64,000 nucleotides of DNA, taken from positions 186,001 to 250,000 of the forward strand of contig NZ_JAICCF010000003.1 of assembly GCF_019492185.1 (NCBI RefSeq), written 5' to 3'. A program made the position numbers and the translations under genes. A model generated the notes under the pieces. The model made no database searches and was not told where the DNA came from. It saw only the letters and a list, made by a program, of their open reading frames with translations. This DNA is from Chitinophaga rhizophila. Its GTDB lineage: Bacteria > Bacteroidota > Bacteroidia > Chitinophagales > Chitinophagaceae. Of this stretch, positions 53,143-62,136 are shown in pieces (position 1 is the stretch's first letter; every line of letters begins with the position of its first letter).

Positions 53143-55068
53143 ATGAATATTACGCCGGGCCCTCTTTTGGGCAAGATCGAAACCCCTGCTGATCTGCGGA
53201 ATCTCAGTAAAGAGCAACTGCACGAAGTAAGTGAAGAACTCCGCCAGTTCATTATTGATGTTGTCAGTGTGCATGGAGGCCATTTCGCGGCCAGTCTGGG
53301 AGTGGTAGAACTAACTGTCGCATTACATTATGTGTTTAATACGCCCTATGACCAGCTGGTATGGGACGTAGGTCACCAGGCGTATGGTCATAAGATCCTT
53401 ACCGGTAGAAGAAGTGTTTTCCATACAAACAGAAAATATCACGGCATCAGCGGTTTTCCGAAAAGGGAAGAAAGTGAGTATGACACCTTCGGCGTAGGTC
53501 ACTCCTCTACTTCCATCTCAGCAGCCCTGGGTATGGCAATCGCTTCCAAATATAAAGGCGAAACTGATCGTCAGCACATTGCTGTAATAGGCGATGGAGC
53601 CATGACAGCGGGTATGGCCTTCGAGGCGCTGAATCATGCCGGCGTGGCCAATGCAAATGTTCTGGTTATTCTCAATGACAACTGTATGTCTATTGACCCG
53701 AACGTAGGCGCGCTTAAAGAGTACCTTACCGATATTACTACTTCTCCGACTTATAATAAACTGCGCGACGATGTGTGGAATCTGCTGGGCAAATTGCCCG
53801 TAGGTAAACGCTTCACCCGTGATATGGCCTCCAAACTGGAAGCTGGTCTTAAGGGGGTCGTTTCCAGTTCAAGTAACCTGTTTGAGTCTCTCAAGATGCG
53901 CTACTTTGGTCCGATTGATGGCCATAATATCGTAAAACTGGTAGATACTCTTCAGGATCTGAAAGATATTCCCGGACCAAAACTGCTGCATATCGTTACT
54001 ACAAAAGGTAAAGGGTACGCACTGGCAGAAAAAGATCAGACTACCTGGCATGCGCCAGGCCTGTTCGACAAGATTACCGGAGAGATCTTCAAGAAATTAC
54101 CTGATAAACCACAGCCGCCTAAATACCAGGACGTATTCGGCCATACCATTATCGAACTGGCAGAAATGAACAAGAACATTATGGGTATTACCCCTGCAAT
54201 GCCTTCTGGTTCCTCCCTGAAGTTCATGATGGAGAAAATGCCTGACCGTGCCTTCGACGTAGGTATCTGTGAGCAGCATGCCGTTACCCTGTCTGCCGGT
54301 CTGGCAACCCAGGGTATGCGCGTATTCTGTAACATATATTCCTCCTTCTTCCAGCGCGCCTATGACCAGGCTTTACATGATGTAGCCATCCAGAAATTGC
54401 CTGTTACTTTCTGCCTCGACCGTGCCGGTCTGGTAGGAGAGGATGGACCTACCCACCATGGCGCTTATGATATCGCTTACATGCGTTGCGTACCAAACGT
54501 AATCATCAGTTCTCCGATGAACGAAGAGGAACTCCGCAACCTGATGTATACCTCCCAGCTGCCTACCCAGGAGTATCCTTTCGTGATCCGCTATCCGAGA
54601 GGACAAGGTGTAATGCCTGACTGGAAGCAGCCGTTTAAAGAAATTGAAGTGGGTACCGGCCGTAAACTGCGTAGCGGTAAAGACGTCGCTATCCTGTCCC
54701 TGGGCCCAGTAGGAAACTTCGTATCAGAAGCCTGCAAAGAACTCCTGACAGATGATCTGCAACCCGCCCATTATGATATGCGTTTCGTAAAACCACTGGA
54801 CGAAGCCCTGCTGCATGAAATCTTCAGCCAATTTGACAAGATTGTTACAGTAGAAGATGCCGCCATCACAGGTGGCTTCGGCAGCGCTGTACTTGAGTTT
54901 ATGGCTGCACACGGCTATAAAGCTGAAGTACGCATCCTGGGTATCCCAGACCGTATCGTTGAACATGGTAAACCGGAAGAACTACACCGCGAATGTGGTT
55001 ACGATGCCGCCGGTATCGCCGCCGCCGCACGCGCTATGCTCAGAGAAAAAATAACTGTCACCGCCTGA
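53143..55068 (+). CDS. dxs: 1-deoxy-D-xylulose-5-phosphate synthase
   Basis: 641 residues. The thiamine-diphosphate site reads HIAVIGDGAMTAGMAFEALN with NVLVILNDNCMSIDPNVG. His-containing VWDVGHQAYGHKILTGRR is the N-terminal catalytic block, DVGICEQHAVTLSAGLA the middle block, and DRAGLVGEDGPTHHGAYDI the second catalytic block. A transketolase C-terminal domain ends the chain. It joins pyruvate and glyceraldehyde-3-phosphate in the first step of the MEP isoprenoid pathway. A terminator follows the stop. Confidence 0.98.
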   Translation: MNITPGPLLGKIETPADLRNLSKEQLHEVSEELRQFIIDVVSVHGGHFAASLGVVELTVALHYVFNTPYDQLVWDVGHQAYGHKILTGRRSVFHTNRKYHGISGFPKREESEYDTFGVGHSSTSISAALGMAIASKYKGETDRQHIAVIGDGAMTAGMAFEALNHAGVANANVLVILNDNCMSIDPNVGALKEYLTDITTSPTYNKLRDDVWNLLGKLPVGKRFTRDMASKLEAGLKGVVSSSSNLFESLKMRYFGPIDGHNIVKLVDTLQDLKDIPGPKLLHIVTTKGKGYALAEKDQTTWHAPGLFDKITGEIFKKLPDKPQPPKYQDVFGHTIIELAEMNKNIMGITPAMPSGSSLKFMMEKMPDRAFDVGICEQHAVTLSAGLATQGMRVFCNIYSSFFQRAYDQALHDVAIQKLPVTFCLDRAGLVGEDGPTHHGAYDIAYMRCVPNVIISSPMNEEELRNLMYTSQLPTQEYPFVIRYPRGQGVMPDWKQPFKEIEVGTGRKLRSGKDVAILSLGPVGNFVSEACKELLTDDLQPAHYDMRFVKPLDEALLHEIFSQFDKIVTVEDAAITGGFGSAVLEFMAAHGYKAEVRILGIPDRIVEHGKPEELHRECGYDAAGIAAAARAMLREKITVTA

Positions 55069-55094
55069 TAACAGGTTGTTACAGCAACATAACA

Positions 55095-55145
55095 GAAAGC
55101 CACCGGATATGACCATTGTTCATACAGGTGGCTTTCCTATTTTTA
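55095..55145 (+). terminator. Terminator of dxs
   Basis: A 10-bp stem GAAAGCCACC/GGTGGCTTTC (55095-55104 with 55127-55136) and a T run at 55141-55145. The next gene starts 5 bases later. Confidence 0.85.
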
Positions 55146-55149
55146 TCAC

Positions 55150-56202
55150 ATGGATGAATTGTACATATACCTCCGCATAAAAGAGGTTATAGCAGAAACA
55201 GCAGATACAAGGACTTACAGGCTGGAGACAGTTAATGGAGAAGCATTGACTTATCTGGCAGGCCAATTCATTACATTTCTCATTCATCTTCATGGTATAG
55301 AATACCGACGGTCATATTCCCTCAGTTCCGCCCCTGGTATAGACCCTTACCTTGCAGTAACGATCAGGGAACAACAGAATGGAGAGATCTCCCGGCATAT
55401 ATTGCGCAGCTGGAAGGCAGGAGATCATCTCACAGCATTATTACCGTCTGGCCGTTTCACATTACCCGGTTACAGTACATCTCCCAGAGATATATTCCTG
55501 TTGGGGGCGGGAAGTGGTATTACACCGCTATATGCAATATTGAAGGATATCCTTCATCATGAGCCTTCTGCTCATATAAAACTTGTCTATAGTAGTCCTT
55601 CGGAACAACGGACTATCTTTCATAAACAACTGCAGGAGCTGGCCTTAAGTTACCCCGACCAGTTGCATATCATCTATCTCTATAGTAGCGAATCGCCTGA
55701 CCATATGATCCGGCGGTTAAGTAACCTCACGCTCGAGCCAATGGTACTACAGCACCTGCGCTATAATAAGCAGGATGCACAATTCTTTGTATGCGGCCCA
55801 CCCGAATACATGCGTATGGCGCTCTTAACGCTCAATTTTATGGGGTTTGAAGAGGAACAGCTACATAAGGAGAACTTTGTCGTAAATACAGCTCCGCAGC
55901 TGGCTAGAATAGGCATACCGGAGGATGCGTCCTTAAAGGACGTGGAACTACATTTCCGCGGAAATGTGCATAAGCTGACCATCCCTGGCAATCACAACAT
56001 ACTGGCTGCTGCGCTCGCAGAGGGCATTAGTATCCCATATAGCTGTAAAGGAGGAGTATGTGGTTCCTGCACGGCGCATTGCACAAAGGGAAAGGTGTGG
56101 ATGGCCCTGAACAATGTATTAACGGACAAAGAGATAGCTCAGGGCTTTGTCCTCACATGCACCGGTTATGCTGCCAGCGCAGAGGTAGTGATAGAGATCT
56201 GA
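55150..56202 (+). CDS. Ferredoxin-NADP+ reductase-type protein with C-terminal 2Fe-2S domain (PaaE-like)
   Basis: 350 residues in three parts: FAD-binding barrel (RRSYSLSSAPGID, with the FAD-contact RSYS motif), NAD(P)-binding part (IFLLGAGSGITPLYAI), and a plant-type ferredoxin domain with Cys299, Cys304, Cys307 and Cys337 binding the 2Fe-2S cluster. This layout passes electrons from NAD(P)H to an oxygenase or other acceptor, as in PaaE. No oxygenase is nearby. The ATG stands 5 bases after a strong terminator, leaving little room for a promoter. Confidence 0.93.
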   Translation: MDELYIYLRIKEVIAETADTRTYRLETVNGEALTYLAGQFITFLIHLHGIEYRRSYSLSSAPGIDPYLAVTIREQQNGEISRHILRSWKAGDHLTALLPSGRFTLPGYSTSPRDIFLLGAGSGITPLYAILKDILHHEPSAHIKLVYSSPSEQRTIFHKQLQELALSYPDQLHIIYLYSSESPDHMIRRLSNLTLEPMVLQHLRYNKQDAQFFVCGPPEYMRMALLTLNFMGFEEEQLHKENFVVNTAPQLARIGIPEDASLKDVELHFRGNVHKLTIPGNHNILAAALAEGISIPYSCKGGVCGSCTAHCTKGKVWMALNNVLTDKEIAQGFVLTCTGYAASAEVVIEI

Positions 56203-56218
56203 CTACCTGGATGCAGGT

Positions 56219-56593
56219 CTAGGAGAACGATTTAAAATTCTCAAATTCGTCCTGCAGTTCATTGTATAACTTTCTGAAAGTGTCCATGCGGTCCTGCATT
56301 ACATCAAAGTCGTCAATTGGACGATCGTCATGTAATATAGCCGGCTGACCGTTGTTGGATATCTTTTTAGCAGATTGCTTCAGATCATGACGTAACTCAT
56401 CTGCTTTTTCTTCCTGGCAGATAAACTGGTTTTGGAAATGCTCGATTTGAGCCAGGGTTTCATCATCTGTTTTTTGGCGGGAAAGCAGTTCTAACTGACT
56501 GCGCATTGACCGGATAGACTCCCTGGATGCAATCACTTCGTCTCTCCAGTTACTGATCTGTTCGATGTCTGAGGTTTGTGCGGAAACTTCCAT
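56219..56593 (-). CDS. Hypothetical coiled-coil protein
   Basis: 124 residues from ATG 56593 (MEVSAQTSDIEQISNW); a longer frame opens with TTG. Nearly all helical and charged, with heptad-like spacing through IASRESIRSMRSQLELL and QEEKADELRHDLKQSAKK, so it probably forms a coiled coil in the cytoplasm. No family is recognised. It is convergent with the reductase gene and stands alone. Confidence 0.65.
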   Translation of the reverse strand: MEVSAQTSDIEQISNWRDEVIASRESIRSMRSQLELLSRQKTDDETLAQIEHFQNQFICQEEKADELRHDLKQSAKKISNNGQPAILHDDRPIDDFDVMQDRMDTFRKLYNELQDEFENFKSFS

Positions 56594-56995
56594 GTGTATT
56601 GATTTTAACGTGAAATAATTAAGCAATACAATATTCGTCCGTTACTCATTTCTAAGGTACAAACCTTTTTTCAATTAGGCATCACCTATTAAATATGGCG
56701 CTACAGGCAGCTAATGCACCTATTTTTAGAAAACTGCGACGTTCGTTATAGGACCAATTCTCAATAGTAATGCTGCCTCATTACTGATGGACAATTGGTT
56801 ATATTCCTATGCAGAAATGCGATGGCAGCGGTATTTTACATTAGAAAAACAGCTATCTTTCTATCAGGCTTTAATGTGCCTTACATACATGCTGGTACAG
56901 GATATCCACTGCTTCCAATCTGTGCAGAACATGCTATCTGAATATTTTTTATAGATAGAAATCGAAAAGAAATTAGGTTAGTATATAATAAATCC
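56594..56995. other. Intergenic region upstream of the tRNA
   Basis: No coding frame, repeat or strong hairpin is supported. The end of the stretch leads into the tRNA promoter. Confidence 0.5.
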
Positions 56996-57003
56996 TATCT
57001 TTG
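56996..57003 (+). promoter_or_regulatory. -7 element of the tRNA gene
   Basis: TATCTTTG is a full match to TAnnTTTG and lies 9 bases before the mature tRNA start. Confidence 0.65.
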
Positions 57004-57012
57004 CACCCTCAT

Positions 57013-57084
<72 letters not shown>

Positions 57085-57093
57085 CAAAAGCAA

Positions 57094-57125
57094 AAAGAGC
57101 CGAAGTTAATTCGGCTCTTTTTATT
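57094..57125 (+). terminator. Terminator of the tRNA gene
   Basis: An 11-bp stem AAAGAGCCGAA/TTCGGCTCTTT (57094-57104 with 57110-57120), 5-base loop and T-rich tail. Confidence 0.93.
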
Positions 57126-57400
57126 TATGGTCATCTTTGCAAGTAAGTATTCAGGTCAATGCTTAGTATCACTTTGCCTAGATATAAGCAACCAGTAAGC
57201 AGTCTTTTCTTATCCCCCAATCGGCCTGAATGTTACCCGACAGTTTCCTTTGCTACTCACCGTAAGTCCACATTACTAATAAGCTGCACAGTAAAACAGC
57301 AAAGCTGCCATACAGAACTATCGCTCTATACAGCAGCCTTGTAATTATCTTAATCAAGTATTGTCTACTAGATCAGTTATTTCCGATTCAACAAACCTGA
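57126..57400. other. Intergenic region with no recognised feature
   Basis: A 61-codon plus-strand frame (57159-57344) has no family likeness and a cysteine/serine-rich composition typical of chance frames. Nothing else was seen. Confidence 0.5.
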
Positions 57401-57877
57401 TTACTTCAGGTATGCATTATACATCCAGACCATTTTCTCTTGCTCACGGATATAAGTAGTGATCAGGTCATTGGTACCATCGTCACCTACTTCATTGCTC
57501 AATGCAGATACCTCTCTTTCTATCTCGATCAGCGTCTGTAAACCGGAGAGTACATGTTGTACACAGGCTACATCTTTACTTTCATGTTTTACTTCAGTAA
57601 TGATTGACTGTTCTATATAGTCAGTAAATGCATGTGTTGGTGTAAATCCAAGCGTCAATATTCTCTCTGCCAGTTCGTCTATTTTCGTCAGTGCATCTGT
57701 ATATAATTCTTCAAATTTCACATGCAGTGTAAAGAACTTATCACCACGGATATTCCAGTGAAACCCTCTAACGTTCATATAGAACAACTGGTAGGTAGCC
57801 AGCAGTACATTCAGCTTTTCAGCAAGCTCTTTGGATGTCTTCTTTTCAAGACCGATATTGGTAGTTGCGGAACTCAT
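57401..57877 (-). CDS. dps: Dps-type DNA-protection ferritin
   Basis: 158 residues from ATG 57877 (MSSATTNIGLEKKTS). The ferroxidase site between subunits is seen in FHWNIRGDKFFTLHVKFEEL, where His and Asp/Glu residues bind iron, with the second half in YTDALTKIDELAERIL. Dps stores iron, removes peroxide and coats DNA in a 12-mer. It starts 26 bases after the pirin gene on the same strand, making an oxidative-stress pair. Confidence 0.96.
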   Translation of the reverse strand: MSSATTNIGLEKKTSKELAEKLNVLLATYQLFYMNVRGFHWNIRGDKFFTLHVKFEELYTDALTKIDELAERILTLGFTPTHAFTDYIEQSIITEVKHESKDVACVQHVLSGLQTLIEIEREVSALSNEVGDDGTNDLITTYIREQEKMVWMYNAYLK

Positions 57878-57903
57878 ATCATATTTTTTTAGGGTAATGG
57901 TAA

Positions 57904-58614
57904 TCAAATCATTGGTACATCAATCAACAAAAAGTCTGCCGCTTTGAGTGTTCTGATTGTCGCACTTTCGTAATTACTCAGGCCTATAGCATCGCGCCGT
58001 TTCAGTGTTTCACCTGCTATTTCAACTTCTCCGTCCAGTACAAAAAGATACGTACCATGGTGCTGCATTTTCGGCGCTATCTCCACACTTTGTCCCTCGT
58101 CAAAATGGCCGAGTGAGAACCACGCATCCTGATTGATCAATAAGGCATTACTATCAGCCTCGGGAGATACAACAACCTGCAATTTATTATGCCGGTCAGC
58201 AATATCAAATGCCTGCTGTTGGTATCGTGGTGTTATGTTTTTAAGTTTAGGGAATACCCATATCTGCAGAAAGTTAACAGGATCTGTTTTAGACGCATTG
58301 AACTCTGAGTGAGCTATTCCGCTTCCGGCGCTCATGATCTGCACTTCGTTATTACGAATGATCTCATGCCGGCCTGTGTTATCTTTATGTTCCAATGCAC
58401 CGGTCAGTGGTATAGATACAATCTCCATATTATCATGCGGATGAGTGCCGAACCCCATACCACCTTTTACTATATCGTCATTGAGTACACGTAATGCGCC
58501 AAAGTGTATACGTTCCGGATTATAATAACCTGCGAAGCTGAATGTATGATAACTCTGCAACCAGCCATGATTGGAAAAGCTACGGGAATCTGCCCTGTGA
58601 ATGATTTTTTCCAT
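57904..58614 (-). CDS. Pirin-family protein (YhhW-like)
   Basis: 236 residues, bicupin. The metal site residues lie in GFGTHPHDNMEIVSIPLTG (two His and a Glu) with further His in EHKDNTG and SGIAHSEFN. Starting with MEKIIHRADSRSFSNHGWLQ is typical of the pirin/quercetinase group. Reported members have quercetin 2,3-dioxygenase activity in vitro; the natural substrate is unclear. It is grouped with Dps and OsmC, suggesting stress response. Confidence 0.93.
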   Translation of the reverse strand: MEKIIHRADSRSFSNHGWLQSYHTFSFAGYYNPERIHFGALRVLNDDIVKGGMGFGTHPHDNMEIVSIPLTGALEHKDNTGRHEIIRNNEVQIMSAGSGIAHSEFNASKTDPVNFLQIWVFPKLKNITPRYQQQAFDIADRHNKLQVVVSPEADSNALLINQDAWFSLGHFDEGQSVEIAPKMQHHGTYLFVLDGEVEIAGETLKRRDAIGLSNYESATIRTLKAADFLLIDVPMI

Positions 58615-58695
58615 ATTGTGTTCCTTTTACAATACAAATATCCTCATTCAGCAAGGCCTGGAAAATGGATAGGTTGATGAAAAGGGTGTACTATT

Positions 58696-58754
58696 TATAT
58701 CAAAAGAAAAGTCCCGTGCTGTATTCACTAGCACGGGACTTTTCTTTTGATATA
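58696..58754 (-). terminator. Perfect 25-bp hairpin terminator after osmC
   Basis: Arms 58696-58720 and 58730-58754 are exact complements with a 9-base loop. The A/T runs within the arms give a T run on either strand. It lies 10 bases after the OsmC stop. Confidence 0.9.
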
Positions 58755-58763
58755 CTTTGATGA

Positions 58764-59174
58764 TTACGCCAGTGATGCATCCAGTGTAATCTCAGTGTTC
58801 AGCAGTTTGGAAATAGGACAATTGGTTCTTGCCTCTTCTGCCAGTTCCAGGAATTTAGCCTGATCAATACCAGGAACAGTTGCTTTCAGCTCCAGATGGC
58901 TGCTGGTGATAGCGCCATTGTCAAGTGTGATTGTTGCCTTTGTATCAATGTTCTCAGGAGTAAAACCAGCGCCGGAAAGTAAAAAGCTGAGCTTCATAGT
59001 AAAACAACCTGAATGCGCAGCTGCTATCAGCTCTTCAGGATTGGTGCCAGTACCTTCTTCAAAACGGCTCTTATAGGAGTATGCTGTATTGTCCAGTACA
59101 CCAGACTGTGAACTTACTGTACCTTTTCCATCTTTACCTGTACCTTTCCAGTTAGCGGATGCAGATCTTTTCAT
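58764..59174 (-). CDS. OsmC-family peroxiredoxin
   Basis: 136 residues. The redox cysteines are Cys57 in AAAHSGCFTMKLSF and Cys119 in EARTNCPISKLLN, the OsmC pair that reduces organic hydroperoxides. MKRSASANWKGTGKDGKGTV is the usual N-terminus of the OsmC (rather than Ohr) branch. It lies in the stress group with Dps and pirin. Confidence 0.95.
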   Translation of the reverse strand: MKRSASANWKGTGKDGKGTVSSQSGVLDNTAYSYKSRFEEGTGTNPEELIAAAHSGCFTMKLSFLLSGAGFTPENIDTKATITLDNGAITSSHLELKATVPGIDQAKFLELAEEARTNCPISKLLNTEITLDASLA

Positions 59175-59309
59175 AATAAATGCGTTTGATTAAATGATTG
59201 AATTATGTGAATGATTGAGGTTATATCAACTACCTGAAATTACTATTCTTTTTCTTTCGGAACATGTAATTACACGTAGATTTTTCTCTACATATCATTA
59301 CACAACAAA

Positions 59310-59337
59310 AAGCCGGATGAATTACTTCATCCGGCTT
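59310..59337 (-). terminator. Terminator of the YceI gene
   Basis: A 12-bp stem AAGCCGGATGAA/TTCATCCGGCTT (59310-59321 with 59326-59337), 4-base loop, then TTTTT on the minus strand. It lies about 140 bases after the YceI stop. Confidence 0.85.
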
Positions 59338-59477
59338 ACACTGTTACTGGCAATCATCCTCAAAAAAACATCTTTCAACACGCCATTGCCCCCCGCTGTT
59401 TTCCCTATGTCTGTATATCCTTATTCCAAGCTATTCACAATAAATATCGCAATGGTCGATTGCCAGTATTACACGCA

Positions 59478-60005
59478 CTAAGCCTGTTTCACTAATTGTA
59501 CGCTGGCCTGCAACTTTACTTCTTCACCAAGCATTACACCACCATTGTCAGTCACCGCGTTAAATGAAACTCCGAAATCCTTTCTGTTAACTTTTCCTTT
59601 TATTTCAAAACCAGCTTTGGTCTGGCCATATGGATCTTTTACGATACCACTAAATTCTACAGCCAATTCCACTGGTTTGGTAACGCCACGCATAGTCAGG
59701 TCACCAATTATTTTGTAGTTCTCATCGTCCACTTTCTTCACACCGGTAGATACAAAGGAGATCTTCGGATACTGTGCAGCATGAAAGAAGTCTTCTGCCA
59801 GCAAGTGCTGATCACGCTGTTCATTCTTTGTAGTAATGCTATTAACATCAGCTTCAAAAGAGATCTTCGCATCGGTAAAATCATCACTGCTGCTTTCAGC
59901 TGTACCTTCATACTTTCCGAAGTATCCGGTTACGTTAGTGATCATCAGGTGTCTGATCTTAAATTCTACATCGCTGTGAGTTGGGTCGATTTTCCAGATT
60001 GCCAT
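59478..60005 (-). CDS. YceI-family protein, no signal peptide
   Basis: 175 residues. The barrel reads WKIDPTHSDVEFKIRHLMIT, AEDFFHAAQYPKISFVSTG and DLTMRGVTKPVELAVEFSG. Unlike the copy at 17572-18237 it begins directly with the barrel, so it should be cytoplasmic. Binding of an isoprenoid-type lipid is expected from the family. A promoter-like TAACTTTG (60174-60167, minus strand) lies 160 bases upstream. Confidence 0.93.
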   Translation of the reverse strand: MAIWKIDPTHSDVEFKIRHLMITNVTGYFGKYEGTAESSSDDFTDAKISFEADVNSITTKNEQRDQHLLAEDFFHAAQYPKISFVSTGVKKVDDENYKIIGDLTMRGVTKPVELAVEFSGIVKDPYGQTKAGFEIKGKVNRKDFGVSFNAVTDNGGVMLGEEVKLQASVQLVKQA

Positions 60006-60351
60006 AACTTTAAGTGTTTTAGTTTAATGTTTTTTTAAGTACGTTTTTTCTGTTGATGATGTCTTCTGCCAGCTTATGAACAACCGCCGGGTATCCGGGT
60101 CTCTTCCATCTCACTACCTTCTTTCTGCTCATCTGTCGTTGTCATATCCGTTTCATTAAGACAGTACAAAGTTATATGTTGCAACAAATGTTAGGAATGG
60201 ATTAAAAGACATTATTGGTGGACTTTTTTCTGTTGAGATTGACAAGCTAGTAGGAGATATATAGGAATTAAGGGGCATCAAGCTGTCAATAAGAATTGAA
60301 AACCAGTCAGTTCTACTAATAAGTAGGTACTCTTGCCTAGAATATCAGGCT
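60006..60351 (-). promoter_or_regulatory. Leader and promoter region of YceI, with a possible short frame
   Basis: TAACTTTG (60174-60167) fits the -7 consensus on the minus strand. Between it and the YceI gene an ATG at 60145 opens a 23-residue frame (MTTTDEQKEGSEMEETRIPG...) ending at 60074. The rest of the stretch holds nothing recognised. Confidence 0.4.
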
Positions 60352-61263
60352 TTAATCCTTCGCCGGCTCATTGGCGCGTGAGGCATCTTTAAACTCGGAC
60401 GGTGTCTGGCTGGTGTATTTTTTAAAGAAACGGCTGAAATAGTGGGGGTCCTCAAAGCCGAGTTTATACGCTATCTCTTTAGCGGAAAGGTCTGTATTAT
60501 ATAAATATCTCTGCGCTTCCAGGATCACCCGGTTGCGGATATGCTCTCCGGCAGTAATACCAGACAGCTGTTTACTTATTTCATTGAGTAGTACCGGCTT
60601 AATATGCAGAATACCGGCATAATCTGATACATTCTTAAGTTCTGTGTACTTTTCCTCGATCAGGTTCTTAAACTGCAGGAAAAGTGAGCTATTGTGTGTG
60701 GCATGCTGCTCCGGAGCCGCCAACATGCTACTTCCTTTAATACGGGAAGCCATTACCAGAAAATAACGCAGCAGGCCATGGAAAGCGGTCTCATATTCAG
60801 CCTCCTGCTGCTGCACTTCCTTCATCATCATATGCACGACCATCTCAAAATCCTTCTCCTGCTCTGCCGTAAGGGTAATGACACTACTAAACTGATTATT
60901 AAAAAAGAGGGACGAATTGATACCCATCAGGGTAGCCGCCTGGTCCTTTAGACACATAAACGCATCCTGAAAGGCAATCATGTATCCTTCGACCTTGTCA
61001 CTGAAATCCATTTTGTGCACCTGTCCCGGAGCAAGAAAGAAAAGGGTGTTCTTCTTTACCGCATAGGTAACTGTATCAATAGTATTGATCAGCTGTCCTT
61101 CCTTGATCCAATATATTGTATAGAAATCATGTCTGTGGGCAACGCCATTACTGGAAAAAAAACCATCACCCAGTTCACACAGTCCCGACACAACAAATTT
61201 TGGGTCTGTCTGTGCATACCGCGGTAAAGACACTAGTTCTATATGTGCACGTTTTTCACTCAT
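60352..61263 (-). CDS. AraC-family transcription regulator
   Basis: 303 residues. An N-terminal cupin-like sensor (HRHDFYTIYWIKEGQLINTI, LFFLAPGQVHKMDF) is followed by two helix-turn-helix motifs at the C-terminus: KNVSDYAGILHIKPVLLNEI and KEIAYKLGFEDPHYFSRFFK, then KYTSQTPSEFK. The effector is unknown. Its ATG overlaps the scpA stop by 4 bases, so it is probably translated from the scpA transcript. Confidence 0.95.
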   Translation of the reverse strand: MSEKRAHIELVSLPRYAQTDPKFVVSGLCELGDGFFSSNGVAHRHDFYTIYWIKEGQLINTIDTVTYAVKKNTLFFLAPGQVHKMDFSDKVEGYMIAFQDAFMCLKDQAATLMGINSSLFFNNQFSSVITLTAEQEKDFEMVVHMMMKEVQQQEAEYETAFHGLLRYFLVMASRIKGSSMLAAPEQHATHNSSLFLQFKNLIEEKYTELKNVSDYAGILHIKPVLLNEISKQLSGITAGEHIRNRVILEAQRYLYNTDLSAKEIAYKLGFEDPHYFSRFFKKYTSQTPSEFKDASRANEPAKD

Positions 61264-62042
61264 TCCAAGGTACCGGCAACTTCTACCTCCCGGTCTTCAG
61301 GTTCAATATAGTCAATGATAAAATTATTCCGGCCTTCTCCCACCATGATTCCCAGGTATTTCATCTGTACCAGCTCTAGCATGCTAAGGAAAAGAAAAAT
61401 AGCATGTACTCTGTCCCGGCACAGGTCAAAGATTTTCTCGAAGGAGAGCGTCTTTTCATCCCGGGCGAGGTCTATCATGTACTCACGGGAGCCTTCCATT
61501 GTATATTCATACTTATAAACAACGTGTTGCGGCTTGTTTTCCCGTTGCTTTACCCGCTGCATGATCTTTTCAAAGGTCTGTGTCAGCTTAAATAAGGTAA
61601 GTGTCTGTATTTCAGTGCCTTCACTAGTAGCTTCTCCGATGCTCGCCAGCTCTTTGGCTATATTTCCGCGTTTAATCTGCAGCATTCTCTCCGCTTCCCG
61701 TTCTGCCAGCTCCGCCGCTGCCTGCTTATAACGCTTATATTCCAATATTTTATCAATCAACTCCTGACGAGGATCTATCTCTACCCCCTGCTCATCTAAC
61801 TCCTTCCGTGGTAACAACATCTTTGCCTTAATACGCATTAATGTAGATACGAACAGAATGAACTCGCTGGCCAGCTCAATATTGAGTGACTCCAGGTGAT
61901 GAATATAATCAAGAAAATCGTTGGTAATTGTGGTAATCGGGATGTTATAGATGTCCAGCTCATCTCTCTCAATGAAAAAGAGCAGCAGGTCAAATGGCCC
62001 CTCAAACTGGGGTAATTTTATCTTATAGGAGTTGTCATTCAT
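61260..62042 (-). CDS. scpA: Segregation and condensation protein A
   Basis: 260 residues from ATG 62042 (MNDNSYKIKLPQFEGPFDLL), the usual ScpA N-terminus; a longer frame adds residues without family support. Blocks: LLLFFIERDELDIYNIPI, EFILFVSTLMRIKAKMLLP and the C-terminal winged-helix (FLFLSMLELVQMKYLGIMV). It is the kleisin that bridges the SMC heads in chromosome condensation. The C-terminus overlaps the AraC gene by 4 bases. Confidence 0.96.
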   Translation of the reverse strand: MNDNSYKIKLPQFEGPFDLLLFFIERDELDIYNIPITTITNDFLDYIHHLESLNIELASEFILFVSTLMRIKAKMLLPRKELDEQGVEIDPRQELIDKILEYKRYKQAAAELAEREAERMLQIKRGNIAKELASIGEATSEGTEIQTLTLFKLTQTFEKIMQRVKQRENKPQHVVYKYEYTMEGSREYMIDLARDEKTLSFEKIFDLCRDRVHAIFLFLSMLELVQMKYLGIMVGEGRNNFIIDYIEPEDREVEVAGTLE

Positions 62043-62136
62043 GTTGTTATGTATGGCTTTCACTTCAGTTTCCAGTAGCTTAGCCGCAACCGGAGCACAA
62101 GTGAAAGCCATCAAAATTAACGAAAATTCCCGCTCA

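Noticed and set aside
57159..57344. Plus-strand frame of 61 codons after the tRNA
   Set aside because: Composition is that of chance sequence and no family fits.
59215..59481. Plus-strand frame of 88 codons between OsmC and YceI
   Set aside because: It crosses the YceI terminator hairpin on the opposite strand and has no family likeness.
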